This document shows positions 23,298 to 35,400 of a stretch of DNA of 64,000 bases, piece by piece. The number at the start of each line of letters is the position of its first letter. Positions within the stretch are counted from its first letter, which is position 1. Location of the stretch: the NCBI GenBank assembly GCA_021234535.1, contig SFZH01000008.1, positions 496,001 through 560,000 on the forward strand, given 5' to 3'. The notes below the pieces were generated by a model. That model did no database searches. It was not told the DNA's origin and saw only the letters and a list, made by a program, of their open reading frames with translations. The translations under genes and the position numbers were made by a program. Source of the DNA: Stichopus chloronotus. Its lineage: Eukaryota; Echinodermata; Holothuroidea; Aspidochirotida; Stichopodidae.

Positions 23298-26200
23298 GTG
23301 AGAAATATCTCCAAGTTTTAGCACCATCATTAACACGCATCTAGCAAACCTTTGATAATAAACATCATTATCACCTTCAAAAGATTTGATGTTAAAGTCA
23401 ACCGCAGCACGACACGTCAATGTTTATTTTCTTGTCACTTTAATGTGGCAACGTACGGTAAAGTATTCTGCAACAAAAGTAACAGGTAGCCTTTTAGCAG
23501 ATAAAAAAAATGAAAAACGAAAATAGTGCAATATTTCTCAAAGGGTTTGTCACATCTAACTATACAAACGAAAGTAGCAAAACTCTCATTCCTTGAGAAA
23601 AAGAGGCATTTCAACAAGATTCTTCATAGTCCGGTTGTAGATACTCATACAACAATGATACCATTTATCATTCTTTAATAATGAAACAATGGATTTGTCA
23701 TACTTCAGAAAAAACATTACATCATTTTGAGTATTACTTTCACTTTGAAGACAAACAATTCCATTGTCGTGATGTTTATGCTCTTAAAATCCTAATTGAC
23801 AAATCGCTGAAAGCATTTCAATACAGACTGCATTCAATATCTTCGACATAACCACCAATATTGTATCATGATTTCAATGTTTTCAAACAAACCTTTGCTT
23901 CAATCACCAAACAGTCATTTTATCCCTTAGGCGACCAATCATTCCATCACCTACATACAAACAATCATTTTATAGCCTAGGCAAACAACCATGTCTGCAC
24001 CTAGGCAATCTTTCATTCATCATATCAAATTATCAAGTCAGAGATGTTATCACACTAAACACCACTAGGAGTAACTTCAGTTATTTTATTTTTTTTAACA
24101 TCCTCATTCCTATCATTTTATATAGTTAGTCTGAATCATTGTGTTACATGTCATTAATGTCACTCAATAAATGATAAGGCTGTCATGTTGTTATAAGCCA
24201 GGGAAGTGTCAACCGCAACCAGGATTTTCGACTGACAAAATAAGATTTACAACGAAAAAAACAGAATTATCAATCGATTAATTTCTAATTTGTACTTGTC
24301 TGGGCACTACATTTGCCAAAACCAGGACTAGCCTTACCTTTATGCGCGTGAGTGTGGGGGGGGGGGGGGCTCACAAACTAACATAGGGACCCTTCACCTT
24401 CAATCCTTTCACAAGACTGTAGGGAATCAAAGGGAAACAAAGGTTGTGGGCGCTTTCAGGCGACTCGGAAGGAAACTTTTTGAGAGGAGGGGAGGGGGTG
24501 GAGAGTTCCAGCAGGAACATGTTGGCGGAGCGCCAACATCGGTTGATAGGAGAGTAGAAGAAAATTGTGGCGTTCAGAAACCGCCAAGAAGGCCGGAAAC
24601 GGCAATTCCCATGTGTTAATTTTTCCCGTCTGCAATTTCTTAATTAATGAGGGAAATAAATCTATGAAAAGTGGTCATATATTTCAGATGGGATGAAATG
24701 AGTCAAGAGTCATAACGATTCTTATCATTTTCATTAATTTTTGGAACACTTGGCAAATACGGGGGGCGGGGATGCTAAACCTACGACTGGCTTCTTGTCA
24801 TTATTCTAAGTAAAGCGTTACCATTGGTTGACGGGTAGCGAACCAGAAATTTTTTGATAAACGTTTTAGACAAATCACGTGAAATGAAACATTCGATTGA
24901 TCATTTTCAGTACAAAATTTGCAAATCTTGCTCAGTTATTTAGGATAACAACCGATGATGGTAGAGCACCACCATCAGTGAGAGGCTACCGTTCTGTACT
25001 AGAACATTTTTAGCAAAACTACTCGTCAAATTCCACGATAGGGCATTTTGCATTTTCAACAAACAGAGTTCCTTAAACATGACTTTAAAAGAGGAGGGGG
25101 ATAAAATTGCTTGCTTTTTTTCAGATTATGTCGATATCAAAGATTAACTAAGAATTATTTTAGAAAAGAGTCATTAAGCTGAAGTCAAAGGGTCATTACG
25201 TTGGAATCAAAGGGTCATTACGTTGGAATTAAAGTATATCTTGTCATACAGATCGATAAAATGTGGTCACATGAACAATTCCATAGGACTGTGAGAAATT
25301 CAGTAAATTTAAGGGGAAAGTGAGAGTTATATAGTGGAATTTTTTCAGCGTTTGTTTGTTTGTTTGTTTTTCTTTTCGGAAAGGGTGATGACACTGATAT
25401 ACGACCAATGCTACGCATCGTTGAGTTTTACTTTGCCAATCAATCCATTGAAACTATTCAGTATATTATTTAGTATCTATCTATTAGTGTCACACTTTGC
25501 TCAGATAATTTACGAGCGAAAAATTTAAATTATGATTAAGATTGATCACTTATTGAAAATAGTGATAGAATACTTCTTGAAGACGATTATCTCCAAAGCT
25601 AAATGTAATGAAGTCTGAAGATAAACGTTTGAAATCGCTTTATCCCATGGACCCATGGGGTCTAGAGACAGGTTGTATACTGTGTTCACATGGACACAGA
25701 TCCCGGTGGGGTCTAGAGACAGATTGTCCCCGACAATCTCCCCCCCCCCCCTCTAAAAAACGAAAATCTTGTACTTTCCTCGTGCCCATATTTCCCTTTC
25801 GGTTTATAACGAAATGGCAGGAGTCCCCATCATTTGCCTCAACGTCGATGATTTGGTTATACATAAAATGATACATAAAAATATGTTAATACAACAACCA
25901 GAAACTTCTGATCGGTTAATAAGAAAATTTACTTTGTTCTTCACTTATGAAATCAAAGAAACCTAAAGTTTGGTGTTTTGCTCCTCTGGAGGATACATTA
26001 CCACATTGCCTGCCCGTCCTTTATTGCATTGAAGCAAATTGTTTATGTTAAGTAAATGACAAGTCAATCAATTTCCAAGCATTTATAGCATGCACAGTGG
26101 AGAGTCTAGATAGTGCTTCCTCTCGAAACTGGCTTTTACAGAGATTTTTTTCTAATTACCGCTCTTCTCTTCTGATTAAGTTTCTTATGTATTCTGTGAG

Positions 26201-29200
26201 GTAACATCAGTAGCTTAAAACAATTACTTCTATACCCGTTTGCACATTCGCATCAAAGACAAATGCAAACAGACATGGCATATTTACCTTCTCCGCGTTC
26301 CAGAGAGACCTTTGACAACACAGACGTCTGTCACATGTCCGTAAGTCCTTGCAGCCGTCCGGAGCAGACGCTGACTCAACCTAGCCTATTATCTTTACGT
26401 TCATTTACATAATAGCAGTTTCTATTGTATTTATGGTTGACACAGGGATTATTCTCAATGAAAGAAGACAGAAAGGGGAGGGAGGAAAAGGGAGGGATGG
26501 GGGTGCTGGTGACGCTTTCTTCATGAAATATCGTTTTTACGTATATTGAAGTTCATTTATGTTCTTCTATTTTCCATTTTATAGTAAAGAGGAGTACACT
26601 CAAGCTCTGACCCTAAAACAATGACCTAAATACGTTTCACAGATCTTATTTTCATCCAATTCAATTTCTTAGGAATTATATTGGGGACCACAGACCATTT
26701 CACACACGAAAGGACATTCAAGATAGGTAACAGGCAATTCATCGGAAATGCCTTTTACGAGAACGAGAATGCATCCTCACGATACAAGGGCACATTCTGC
26801 ACTGAGGCCTACGTGAAGCGAGCAGTCAGGATTATTAAAAAACATGATAGGAACAGAGTAAGTTCTATTCGTGGTCGACCACGTTAGTTCAGTGAATGTC
26901 GAGCCAGTCGTGTCGATTCTTCCTCTTATCATCTTTTTATGCCTATCTGTCTGCCCGTCTGTCTGTCTTTCTATCCATCCATCCATCCATCCATCTATCC
27001 ATCCATCCATTTGAAATAAGAGTTCTCCTATAACAGTGAGTTTCGAACGCAGATGTATCACAACAGGAACTTCCTGAGTAGATTAAAGTTTGCCGAAAAT
27101 CGTCACTATCCTTAGTTTGAAGTAACTGTCAAAACTATAAAAACTAAGTATTGTATAGCGCCCTCTTTTAAACTGGGCAAACTTTTATTATAGATGGCGC
27201 TCTACTAAATTTTAAGGTTACATAGGCAAATTTTGCGTTGGTAGCTAGGGCGGACTGCACTTGCAAGGCAGGAAGGGAACTCTGAACTTAATTCACGAAG
27301 TCAGGAGCATGTTTATTCTTGTGTGAGGTAGTATATAAAATATATATATATATACACACACACACATTTAATTGCAGGAAAGAAGAAACGGACGTAAGTG
27401 TTCCTTATTTTATTGTAAAGGTTTCCTGCTGTGAAATCGTGATCACTTTTATGTGTTATAATGTTTATAATAAATATTCTTTTCTACTATCAAAAGAGAT
27501 TGACGTATGGTCCGTTGAAAGGAACATTTAAGTGGGATACGATCGAAGCTAACTCTACAGTTACGTGGTATCTTTAACACTTTGCTTTTTTTTTTCGGTT
27601 GCCAAAAGTGCATATTAACTTATAGCTGTACAATAAGTCACAGAGAAATAAGTTGAATTTTAAATAGAACCCACCTCTGATGCTTATTTCGATTTGACAC
27701 TTGCATCACAATAACACTGTTTATTATTTTTCCTTGTAGCCACTCTTTCTGTTCGTTCCGTTTCAAATGGTTCACCTGCCAGATGATGTCCCCGCAAGAT
27801 TTAGACACTTGTACAAGCACATCCCACATTTACAACGAAGATACTATGCCGGGCGAGTAGCAGCCCTGGACGAAGCTGTGAAAAATATAACTAGGGCTCT
27901 CCGCATCAGAGGACTATATCAAAACTCCGTCATCATATTTTCAACAGGTTTGTACATGCTGCGCCGATCAGTAGATCACGGCAAAGATTTAGGTTAGTTT
28001 AAGCAAATTGTGCAACTAATTTTTCACAACGAGCCACTATATGTAAACTTACACACACACACAAACACATACAACTTTGTTTTCCATTCATTCCGAGGAC
28101 CTCATCGTGTTTTCTTTTGTTTTTTCTTCCTCAACTCTAACCTTAACAATAGACTGTCTATTGTTAATCTTGAAAGGACCGGAGAAGTCTATTGAATTTT
28201 CTACAAAGGACCTAAAATCTATTGTTTCGGCCCTCGATCCCACCCGAAAACATATATGTATATATATGTATATATATATATATGTATATATATATATTTC
28301 TAACAAAATAGGCCTTGTTGACAGGATTTACAAGATTGACAAAACCTGGAAAGGCTTCGACATTAAATTAAAAGAACTTTTCACAACTCTAGGAAAAAAC
28401 TAATTTCCTTCTTATTTAATTCATAAAGTTGTATCTTCTTATCTTGACATTAAATTATCACCACTGAGTGCTTCTGAGCAGTCTTTCCTCGATATTAGAT
28501 ATTACAAGATTCCTTACAGTGGACATTTTTCTTACCACACTCAACGAAAAATCAGACAAATGATCAAATCCCATTGTACTAATATTGATGTCAGACTTGT
28601 GTTCACTTCCTTTAAAATAAGTAAATTGTTTGTTACCAAGGATTCTGTTCCAATAAATCTCAAATCCCATGTAGTCTACCAATTCATTTGTTCAAGATGT
28701 AACCCTTGCTATATCGGGGAAACCCACAGACATTTGGCTACAAGGATCAATGAGCATCTAAAATCCGATAAAAACTCTCATGTTTACAAACACTTACACA
28801 AATCCCCCTCTTGCAAGGCAAAATGCGATCACAACTCTTTCAAAATCATTGACTCGGCACCCACTAAGCTGCAGCTTAAACTCAAGGAAAGCCTTCATAT
28901 CAACTGGAATCTGCCCAATCTCAACAAACAACTGGAATCCCCATTATTTTCTTTATTCAACCAAATGTTACTTCTAAATATTTCGTCTTTGACAACCCAA
29001 TTGGTAGTACGTTCACCTCTCCTTATTTAGTCTTATCATCAACCTGACGATGGAAGTTGACCTTCCGAAACATGTCGTATTTTTATTATAATCTTTTGGT
29101 ACACTGTTAATATATTGATGTTTTCCATCAAGTCAGTGGTGCTTTGTTTCATTTTAATATATATATATATATATGTAGACCCTTTTCAATGAAGTCAGGA

Positions 29201-32200
29201 CATTACGTGACTTTTTGTTTGGACGCCATGTTGGCAGTCACGCTTTGTTTACATAGGCCAATGACAACGCTAATTTCTGTGCTTTATTTAAAGGGTAAAT
29301 CAGGGTTTGACAGAAAATTCACGTTTAGTTGATTTTTCTTTCTAAACTGATTGTTCAACGAAATATAGAGACGTTGGGGAGCTGTCTGAAGGTAGAAGAA
29401 ACAGTAATTATTGCGTTAATTACTGTTGAATGAGAACTACGTAATATTTGTCGGGCACAGAAAATAAACGTTCATGTACAAGACAAGACCGCCCCCTCTA
29501 TACGATGACCAATCACAGCGTAAGACTGGGATGACGTTATATGAATACACATAACCGAATGTTTACGGTTCCCATGCTGTTCGTGCATTGCGCAATGCTA
29601 AGTAAACAAGGGTTTAGTGATAGTTGATGATATATACAGCACACGTAGGCTACATATGAAATAGGAAGCCCACCTCCTCATACCTTGAAAAGGCGATAGT
29701 ATTGAATATTCATATTTGATGCGATGAATATGGATGTTACAGACTCTCGGAGTTCTTCACCGATTTTTGCGAATTTGACTCTTTTCTCGAAATTGTCCAC
29801 ATGTTTTGAGATAATGTTGATCATATTTGTCAGTTATAACTCATTGTACGATACCGGTGGGGAACTGTAGTGAAATAAATTGTGAAAATAAACTCTGATT
29901 TCCGCTTGAAAGGAGGATAAGGGGTTTAGACATCTATTTTACATATCTTTTTGAACATTTCTTCTCCAAATTGGGTATAAGCGTACCTCCTTAACAGATT
30001 TGTGGCGAAAAATGATCTACCCAAGCACATTCTATCAGAACGTGCCCCAGTAGAAAGGAAAACCCGTTTATTTTCTAATTTTTCTTAACGTCACGTGATA
30101 TTCATGAGCATGTGTTTTATGCATGTCCTTACCTTGGATAAGGAATGTTATTTGGTCAAAGATCCCCAATGTTTAACATACCTCTGCAGGTAAGCGTTAA
30201 TGGATGGCCTTCAATCAAAAACATTTCATCTACAAAGCAAGAGCGAGGCATAAAACACATACTCATGAATTTTATCCATGAGACGTCAGCATAAGAAAAG
30301 TTAACAAATTAATGATTTATCCTCTCTACCGGGGAACTTTTAGACAAACTTTATCAACGGCAGAACATTTTATTATCACAAATCTGTTGAGGAGATATAT
30401 AGTTATGTACACTGTATATATGTCACAACTACCCATCCTCCTTTAGTTGAAGGACGGATTCTAAGTTACGGCATTTCGGATGTAATTGAACAGTTGGTTT
30501 TACCTGACCTACACGAAAGGTTAGATCACTATCATAAGAAGTCATGTTTTGATTACAAAAATGGGTATTGGTTGGTGCAGAAGCAAAGAAAAGACATTGC
30601 ATTAGCGAGTTACCAACTTGGCAAACATCAGTCATCTGCAAATTGACGGGCAACATGGTAACTTGACAATACTCAGAAAATTGCCGTTTTGAAGTGAAAC
30701 TGAATCTCATCAATGAATATATTTTCCAGTGTCAGTGAGCTGCTCATTCCGTTTTGTATGGAAAAGTAGCTCAGCCAGGTTTGTTCAAATGCAGTTATTA
30801 ATGTCAGAGTAGCAGTCCATCTAAGGAGAAATTGACCATAGCAGAAATTTTGACGAGATGCTAGCAACTCGGCAAGTTCTCAGTTTTCAGGAATTGATGC
30901 TTTGACGAGATCACGTGTTCTAAGTCCTACTAGTCCAGACGACCGCCCCCTCCCCACCCTTAGAGGAGAAAAAATATACAAATACACAGTAACAAAATAT
31001 AAATTCAGACCTTTGACCTGGACATTTCTGCTGCATGGGGCTAGTGAAGTATGTAATGATTTGTTTGAACTAATTTATGTGTTCAAATTGTCTTATACTG
31101 CGAGAGTTCACTGGGATACGCCCTCTTACAACAATTGCTGGATCTGCCCGTGACGTCATCACAGCTGGTAGGTAACACGTGATGCAAAAGAATAGACAAA
31201 GATACATTGGCCAGTGAGTTACTATTTGACTCCCTGCATCAACACTGTTATAAACGCACGCAAATGATAAAACCAAATACGAGTGCAAAATATATGATCC
31301 AGAGGGACATTTTTATTTTTGAATATTTCTTTTTGTTTTGTCTTCTTGTTCCTTCCATATTTATTTACCAGATAATGGCGGAGCGATTGAAGCCTCTGCG
31401 TGTAACTGGCCTCTCCGAGGATCTAAGGGTACTCTATGGGAAGGGGGTATTCGAGCTGTTGGATTCGTTCACAGTGAGCTCCTGCCTGTCTTTGTTCGTG
31501 GAACAACTAATCATCAATTATTTCACGTCACTGATTGGTTCCCCACGTTAGTGAAGGGTGTGGCCAAAGGCAATCTTAGCAACATACATTCCAAACTTGA
31601 TGGATTCAATATCTGGTCGAGTATCAGGTACTGCATTCATTCCAAACATTTAAGTATCACGCAGTATAATCTAGAGATGTGTAATTTAGTTCAATAATGT
31701 GTATTGCAGTCGTAAGTGGACGTTCTTTATACTATGTCCCGTGGCATGTCATTGGGAATGTCATTACTTCAAGGCGACTTGCAAATTTTTTCCAAGATGT
31801 CGACTTAGCGTAAGTCGATAACTCGACAATTTGCAAGATTCTGTCGAGATAGCAAGTTATATGTAACTCGGTAACTCAACAATTTGCAAAACTTTTCCGA
31901 GAGGTCGAGTCAGTGTAAGTCGTTAACTCGACATCTAGCATGTCCACCTTACAAAAGTGATGACAACCGTAAACAATTATTACGTTTAGACCCTAACTTG
32001 TACTGGCTGTGTGCATGTGAATAGGCACTAATGTGAAAAGACTCTGCTCCAAACTTTTCAAAAAAGCAGCCATTTGTCATTAGTATGTGATTGAAACGCG
32101 ACAGATTTAGGAAAATTTAGTGATTTTAAGAACTAACTTAATGGGCCTCTTTAAGATACTTTTTAATCAGTGGTTCCGTGTTGTTCCTCAGTCCAGTGTA

Positions 32201-33695
32201 AGGTGGGTCAGGATTGCTGTTCTTCAACCCAGTGTAAGGTTGGCCGAGTGTCAAAGACCAGTTCCATGTTTGGTGTTCAACAGAATTATCGTGTAATATG
32301 GTCTTTATGTTATTTCGTTAAAATTTGTTCGTTTTTGTGTTGATAATCTTCATCACGCGTCCAGTCTATGTATGTTATATTAAAAATGCTGATAATAATC
32401 CGTATTTAAATAATGGAATCTTTAACCATAATTGTGACTTGTTAAAGCAATAGCGTGTCTTCTTATCCGTGAAACAACCATCATCATAAAACTCTGATAT
32501 GTGTTTTCAACCTGCACCTAGACTCAAAGTTCAGTCGTTCTATTTAAATCATACCTATCCGGATATCTTTTATTTTATAGTTTGAAGCTCCAAATGTACT
32601 CTACAATTTTTTTGTTTACAAATAACTGTTTCTGCAATTTTTGGGCAGAAATTTTATATGACAAATTGATAATGTCTCTGACTGACTTTCCTCTCGTCTT
32701 ACCTTAATTGTTTATAGATCAAGCTCAGAGAGTTTACTTTAGTTGTGACGTCATTTAATTGTCTGCAGGTCTTTCAAGCCTTCTCCTAGAAAGATGATTC
32801 TTCATGAAATAAATAAAAAGAGATCCGCAGCGAGTTGGACTAAAGAACATAGAAGTATATGGGGAAAACTGAAACATCTACCTTTTAACGTCACAATCAG
32901 AGCTGCATTACGCGAGGGAAAGTGGAAACTTATCACTGGAAAGGCAGGTGAGAGAATTCTGGAGCAAGTATAAAATTGACGAATAAGTGTTCATGAAATT
33001 TAATTGAAGGTAGACTTTACTGGACTATTTATTCATCTTTTTCAGATCAAATAAAGTAACTTCTAATATCCTGCAATATTAAAAACCTAAGTTTTTTCAC
33101 TTTTCTGTTTCTTTTTCTGTTAGTTTTATAACTATGTATATTTAATAAACTCATTAATTTATGAGATTGCTGGGTTGTCAACGGTTCGTTTTTATATTTA
33201 TCATTCTGCATATTTCCTCACATAAGAAGGCCGCCCCCTATGAAACAAAAAAACCAAAACCTGAGAAATCTTGTATATCGTGCAAATGTAAATTTGTTAA
33301 ATGGAGTAATACGTTTCTTTCTTACGCCATATTTTAATACAATTATGAAGGACCTGATATGGCATTGAGGAAAGTATTCCTGTATGCTCTGTTTTAACCT
33401 CCGCCTAGGCAACCAGGCACGACTCCTCCCATTAGAGTCACACTTAGAAAGAAAAGAGAGGCCGCGTGTGGTGAACAATGACGTCATTCGTTTGTATGAC
33501 ATCAGCGTCGATCCGGCTGAGAAACATAACCTGGCGTCCTCTTACAAACGAAGAGTGAAAAAGATGTTGTTCAAAATTCGACAATTTCAAAAAACTGCCA
33601 AGAAGCCACTGCATAGCAAACTAGACGAGAGAAGCGACCCGATGCTCTACGGAGGAGCTTGGACGCCATGGCTGAATGATGACGATCCTAGCTAA
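23111..33695 (+). CDS. Gene A: arylsulfatase B-like sulfatase, 5' incomplete
   Basis: Six exons (23111-23297, 26673-26857, 27740-27947, 31372-31627, 32769-32947, 33409-33695) join in a single frame of 1302 nt, 433 codons plus TAA. All junctions have AG acceptors and GT donors and compatible phases (1,0,1,2,1). Family landmarks appear in order: [13 protein letters not shown] with the substrate-site histidine, FSTDNGG across an exon junction, [30 protein letters not shown], and the C-terminal [14 protein letters not shown]. These match the animal ARSB/ARSI/ARSJ type, which hydrolyses sulfate esters on glycosaminoglycans in the lysosome or outside the cell. Human ARSB has 533 residues; adding a first exon like that of gene B (117 codons) gives about 550. 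The first exon, with the signal peptide and the cysteine converted to formylglycine, is not found upstream. Exact substrate cannot be told from sequence. Confidence 0.9.
23298..26672 (+). other. Gene A intron 2
   Basis: 3375 bp. Contains a G run at 24356-24369, a C run at 25740-25751 and a purine-rich stretch near 26460-26510. I see no further exon, RNA gene or identifiable transposon. Confidence 0.7.
26673..26857 (+). CDS. Gene A exon 3
   Basis: 185 bp between AG at 26671-26672 and donor GTAAGT at 26858. The first two bases complete the glycine codon left by exon 2. Reads [13 protein letters not shown] and [17 protein letters not shown], matching the ARSB region after the FFG motif. It contains one possible N-glycosylation site (NAS). 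Gene B's equivalent exon is 194 bp, three codons longer, without a frame change. Confidence 0.93.
26858..27739 (+). other. Gene A intron 3 with microsatellites
   Basis: 882 bp. Holds a (CCAT)n run at about 26970-27012 and a TA/CA run at about 27341-27366; nothing else recognised. Confidence 0.75.
27740..27947 (+). CDS. Gene A exon 4
   Basis: 208 bp after AG at 27738-27739. It starts in phase 0 with [18 protein letters not shown]; the histidine of MVH aligns with the conserved substrate-binding histidine of ARSB. Then [19 protein letters not shown], typical of the family's central helix and carrying an NIT glycosylation sequon. It ends FST plus one base of the aspartate codon. The donor GTTTGT is weak but the frame requires it. 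Confidence 0.93.
28251..28300. repeat. (TA)n/(TATG)n microsatellite
   Basis: TATATATG-type repeats immediately upstream of the Penelope-like coding fragment. Confidence 0.9.
28310..29033 (+). pseudogene. Penelope-like element fragment with GIY-YIG endonuclease
   Basis: A readable frame from 28310 to a stop at 28401-28403 ([15 protein letters not shown], then LFTTLGKN) is followed by a second coding stretch from about 28484 to 29030 that includes [32 protein letters not shown] and [19 protein letters not shown]. The last segment has the VVY...YIG core, a cysteine cluster and RINEHL, as in the GIY-YIG endonuclease domain at the C-terminus of Penelope-like retroelements. The reverse transcriptase domain is missing, so this is a 5'-truncated copy. 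It lies in the host intron in the sense direction and should not contribute to the host protein. Confidence 0.8.
29043..29080 (+). ncRNA. Hammerhead-ribozyme-like core near Penelope 3' end
   Basis: CTGACGA at 29044-29050 fits the CUGANGA core. GGAAG (29052-29056) and CTTCC (29062-29066) can pair as a stem with a five-base loop, and GAAA follows at 29067-29070. This order is that of a hammerhead core. Stems I and III and the cleavage site were not resolved, so catalytic activity is unproven. Penelope-like elements are known to carry hammerhead motifs. Confidence 0.4.
29986..30396. mobile_element. Foldback (long inverted repeat) element
   Basis: The left arm starts CCTCCTTAACAGATTTGTG and the right arm ends CACAAATCTGTTGAGGAG, its imperfect complement. 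Further matched pairs are ATGTGTTTTATGC with GCATAAAACACAT and the TTCATGAG/CTCATGAA blocks. The arms span about 130-160 bp each with indels, around a short unique centre. No ORF. A single diverged right arm lies at 35217-35400, indicating a dispersed family. Confidence 0.7.
30397..31371. other. Rest of gene A intron 4
   Basis: No feature recognised up to the polypyrimidine tract before exon 5. Short ORFs on both strands here show no domains. Confidence 0.5.
31372..31627 (+). CDS. Gene A exon 5
   Basis: 256 bp after AG at 31370-31371. Its first two bases complete the aspartate of the TDNGG metal-binding motif. It continues with the conserved [12 protein letters not shown] (lysine of the active site), [19 protein letters not shown] and [10 protein letters not shown]. 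It ends in phase 2 before GTACTG at 31628; the donor is weak but the frame demands it. No stop in frame. Confidence 0.93.
31628..32768 (+). other. Gene A intron 5
   Basis: 1141 bp, including a dispersed repeat at about 31745-31940 (described separately). The remainder shows nothing recognisable. Confidence 0.7.
31745..31940 (+). repeat. Dispersed repeat family R5 (GTCGAGATAGCAA / CGTAAGTCG), copy 1
   Basis: Internally repetitive: AGCGTAAGTCGATAACTCGAC, CTCGACAATTTGCAA and TGTCGAGATAGCAA words recur with variation. The same words recur at 63690-63960 in gene B's third intron. No ORF. Confidence 0.7.
32769..32947 (+). CDS. Gene A exon 6
   Basis: 179 bp from AG at 32767-32768 to donor GTGAGA at 32948. 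Starts by completing an arginine codon, reads [15 protein letters not shown] and then [19 protein letters not shown], equivalent to ARSB's conserved block before the variable C-terminal lid. It contains an NVT glycosylation sequon. The segment between these blocks is short and basic compared with human ARSB. Confidence 0.92.
32948..33408 (+). other. Gene A intron 6
   Basis: 461 bp, AT-rich; no feature recognised. Confidence 0.7.
33409..33695 (+). CDS. Gene A terminal exon 7
   Basis: 287 bp after AG at 33407-33408, ending with TAA at 33693-33695. Reads [25 protein letters not shown] (shown here in part: [14 protein letters not shown]), the conserved sulfatase C-terminal block, then a basic helix and GGAWTPWL, which resembles the GVWGPWM ending of human ARSB. 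Human ARSB's cysteine-containing lid before this block is absent or reduced. Confidence 0.92.
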
Positions 33696-33883
33696 TAATT
33701 GTTTATTTCTATGCACTATGCATTATCATTTCATCAGATCGTAATTGCAGAAAAGGTATTGTTCTCAAGCTTTGTGTCAAAATGATCCGTTGTGGTTGGT
33801 GTAAATTACATATTGATACTATTTTTGTCAAGGAATTACTATTGCTGTTGCAAATTCCATGGTTTAAATTTAAAATCTTTATC

Positions 33884-33889
33884 AATAAA
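33884..33889 (+). terminator. Polyadenylation signal of gene A
   Basis: AATAAA, 189 bp after the stop codon, the first canonical signal downstream of it; a T/G-rich stretch follows. Suggests a 3' UTR of roughly 200 bp. Confidence 0.7.
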
Positions 33890-33899
33890 ACTGATTTTG

Positions 33900-34924
33900 C
33901 AGCCGGTGATATTCTTCGATCCTATTTTTCGGGTGTGGATGGCGGGTTGAGGTGGAGGTAGCAGGGAGGGTAATATACTGAGCAGTGGTCACACCGTCAG
34001 CATTTGTTTATGCCAAGCGGGTAAATCACAGAATCTTTGCAGACTTCAAAAGAACCTCAGGCTTTTTTTTCTGTTGCTTGTGTAATATATTTGGATGGCC
34101 CCCATTCGCACCCTTATTTTGTATGAAGAACCTCCCCTAAGTGGTGGTGACTTTAGGTGCGGGCATGTCCTCGTTTTGTAAATGATGATTTTGTACCTGC
34201 ATCCCCCTAAGGGATAACTATTGAATAAAGGGTTGTGAAAATTTGTGATCAGACACTTTTCACATTAGTACTAATAATATATGCACGCAGGCAGAGACAA
34301 AGTTATAGTAAAAACATAAATGACAGGTCTATCGCTATTGGATAAAGTTAACTAATTTTGTTAAAGTTGACTAATTTTGTCAATTGTAAGGATTGTCATG
34401 CGGCTTTACCGCTCATAATCCTCACATATTTAATTTATCAATATCAAGTCAATACGTTGCTGTAATATTCAGGTGTCTTCTGATTACTTATTTACTCGAT
34501 CATTAATGTTCATTTGTATGTGACACATGGAAGTCCTAGTAATTTCACCATTTGACTTATATTTGAAAAAAAAAACCTTGACAGGGTTAGACATATTTAG
34601 TGAATTTCACAAACAACTCAAAGTGCCCCGTTAAGAATGGAACATCACTCTTACATACATTTTACATTTTGTCTTGCGATAAAGGTTTTATTGCTACAGT
34701 ATTTTAGAGATCTTGGAAGCGAGATGCATGCTTTTACTTTATTTAGGTGAATAAAGTTCCGGAATACTGTACAACTGACTGGGAACTATATCAAGGCACA
34801 TAGATCTTAAATATTCATCCTTGTGTGTTTGGAAATTTGTATATTAATGAAAATAGTAGCAACGAGCTGTGTGCCACTTGACATATCCAGCTAAATCAGA
34901 TCAAAGTTTACTAAATTATCTCAG
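33900..34924. other. Intergenic sequence, nothing recognised
   Basis: Spacer 3' of gene A; no exon or transposon could be supported. Confidence 0.5.
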
Positions 34925-35155
34925 GCTGAGAATCAACTAACATCAGCGGTAACTGAAGTCAGAGAATTTAGCGATCAAACAGGTAGACTTCCTTACCTAA
35001 ACCGGTAATTAAAATCAGAGATTCAATAGACCGAACGGGTAGATACCTTACCTACTTTGGTAGTTCAAGTCATGTATTCAATTGACTGAGGACGTAGGTT
35101 ACACTACCAACATCAGTAATTAAAACCAGAGATTCAATTGACCGAAGCTTGTACA
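34925..35155 (+). repeat. About 60-bp degenerate tandem repeat
   Basis: Three to four units containing GGTAATTAAAATCAGAGATTCAAT, a GACCGAA block and a GGTAGA...CCTTACCTA block, repeated at about 60 bp with many substitutions. Confidence 0.7.
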
Positions 35156-35216
35156 TGGCATGTTGTTTGGCTGAAGATCATCAATGTGTACCTTAAATCT
35201 GCAGGTAAAGATTTAT

Positions 35217-35400
35217 GACCTTTCACCAACAACATTTATTCAGCAAAGCTAGAAAGAAGTATAAAACATATATTATCCATGGGACGCCAATATAAGCAAA
35301 AATTAAAAATATAGTGGCATTTTTGTCTTTACTGGGGCACTTTCTAACCTTTGTTATTGGCAGATCAATTTTCACCCACTTCACCAGAACTTTGTGTAAA
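35217..35400 (+). mobile_element. Solo arm of the foldback family
   Basis: Resembles the right arm of the foldback at 29986-30396: TATAAAACATAT, TTATCCATGGGACG, ATATAAGCAAAA and GGGGCACTTT align with ATAAAACACATA, TTATCCATGAGACG, GCATAAGAAAA and GGGGAACTTT. Only one arm is present. Confidence 0.55.

Larger units (their letters stand above)
27948..31371 (+). other. Gene A intron 4, transposon-bearing
   Basis: 3424 bp containing a Penelope-like element fragment in the sense direction (about 28310-29140), TA-rich microsatellites on both sides of it, and a foldback repeat (29986-30396). No additional exon seen. Confidence 0.75.
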
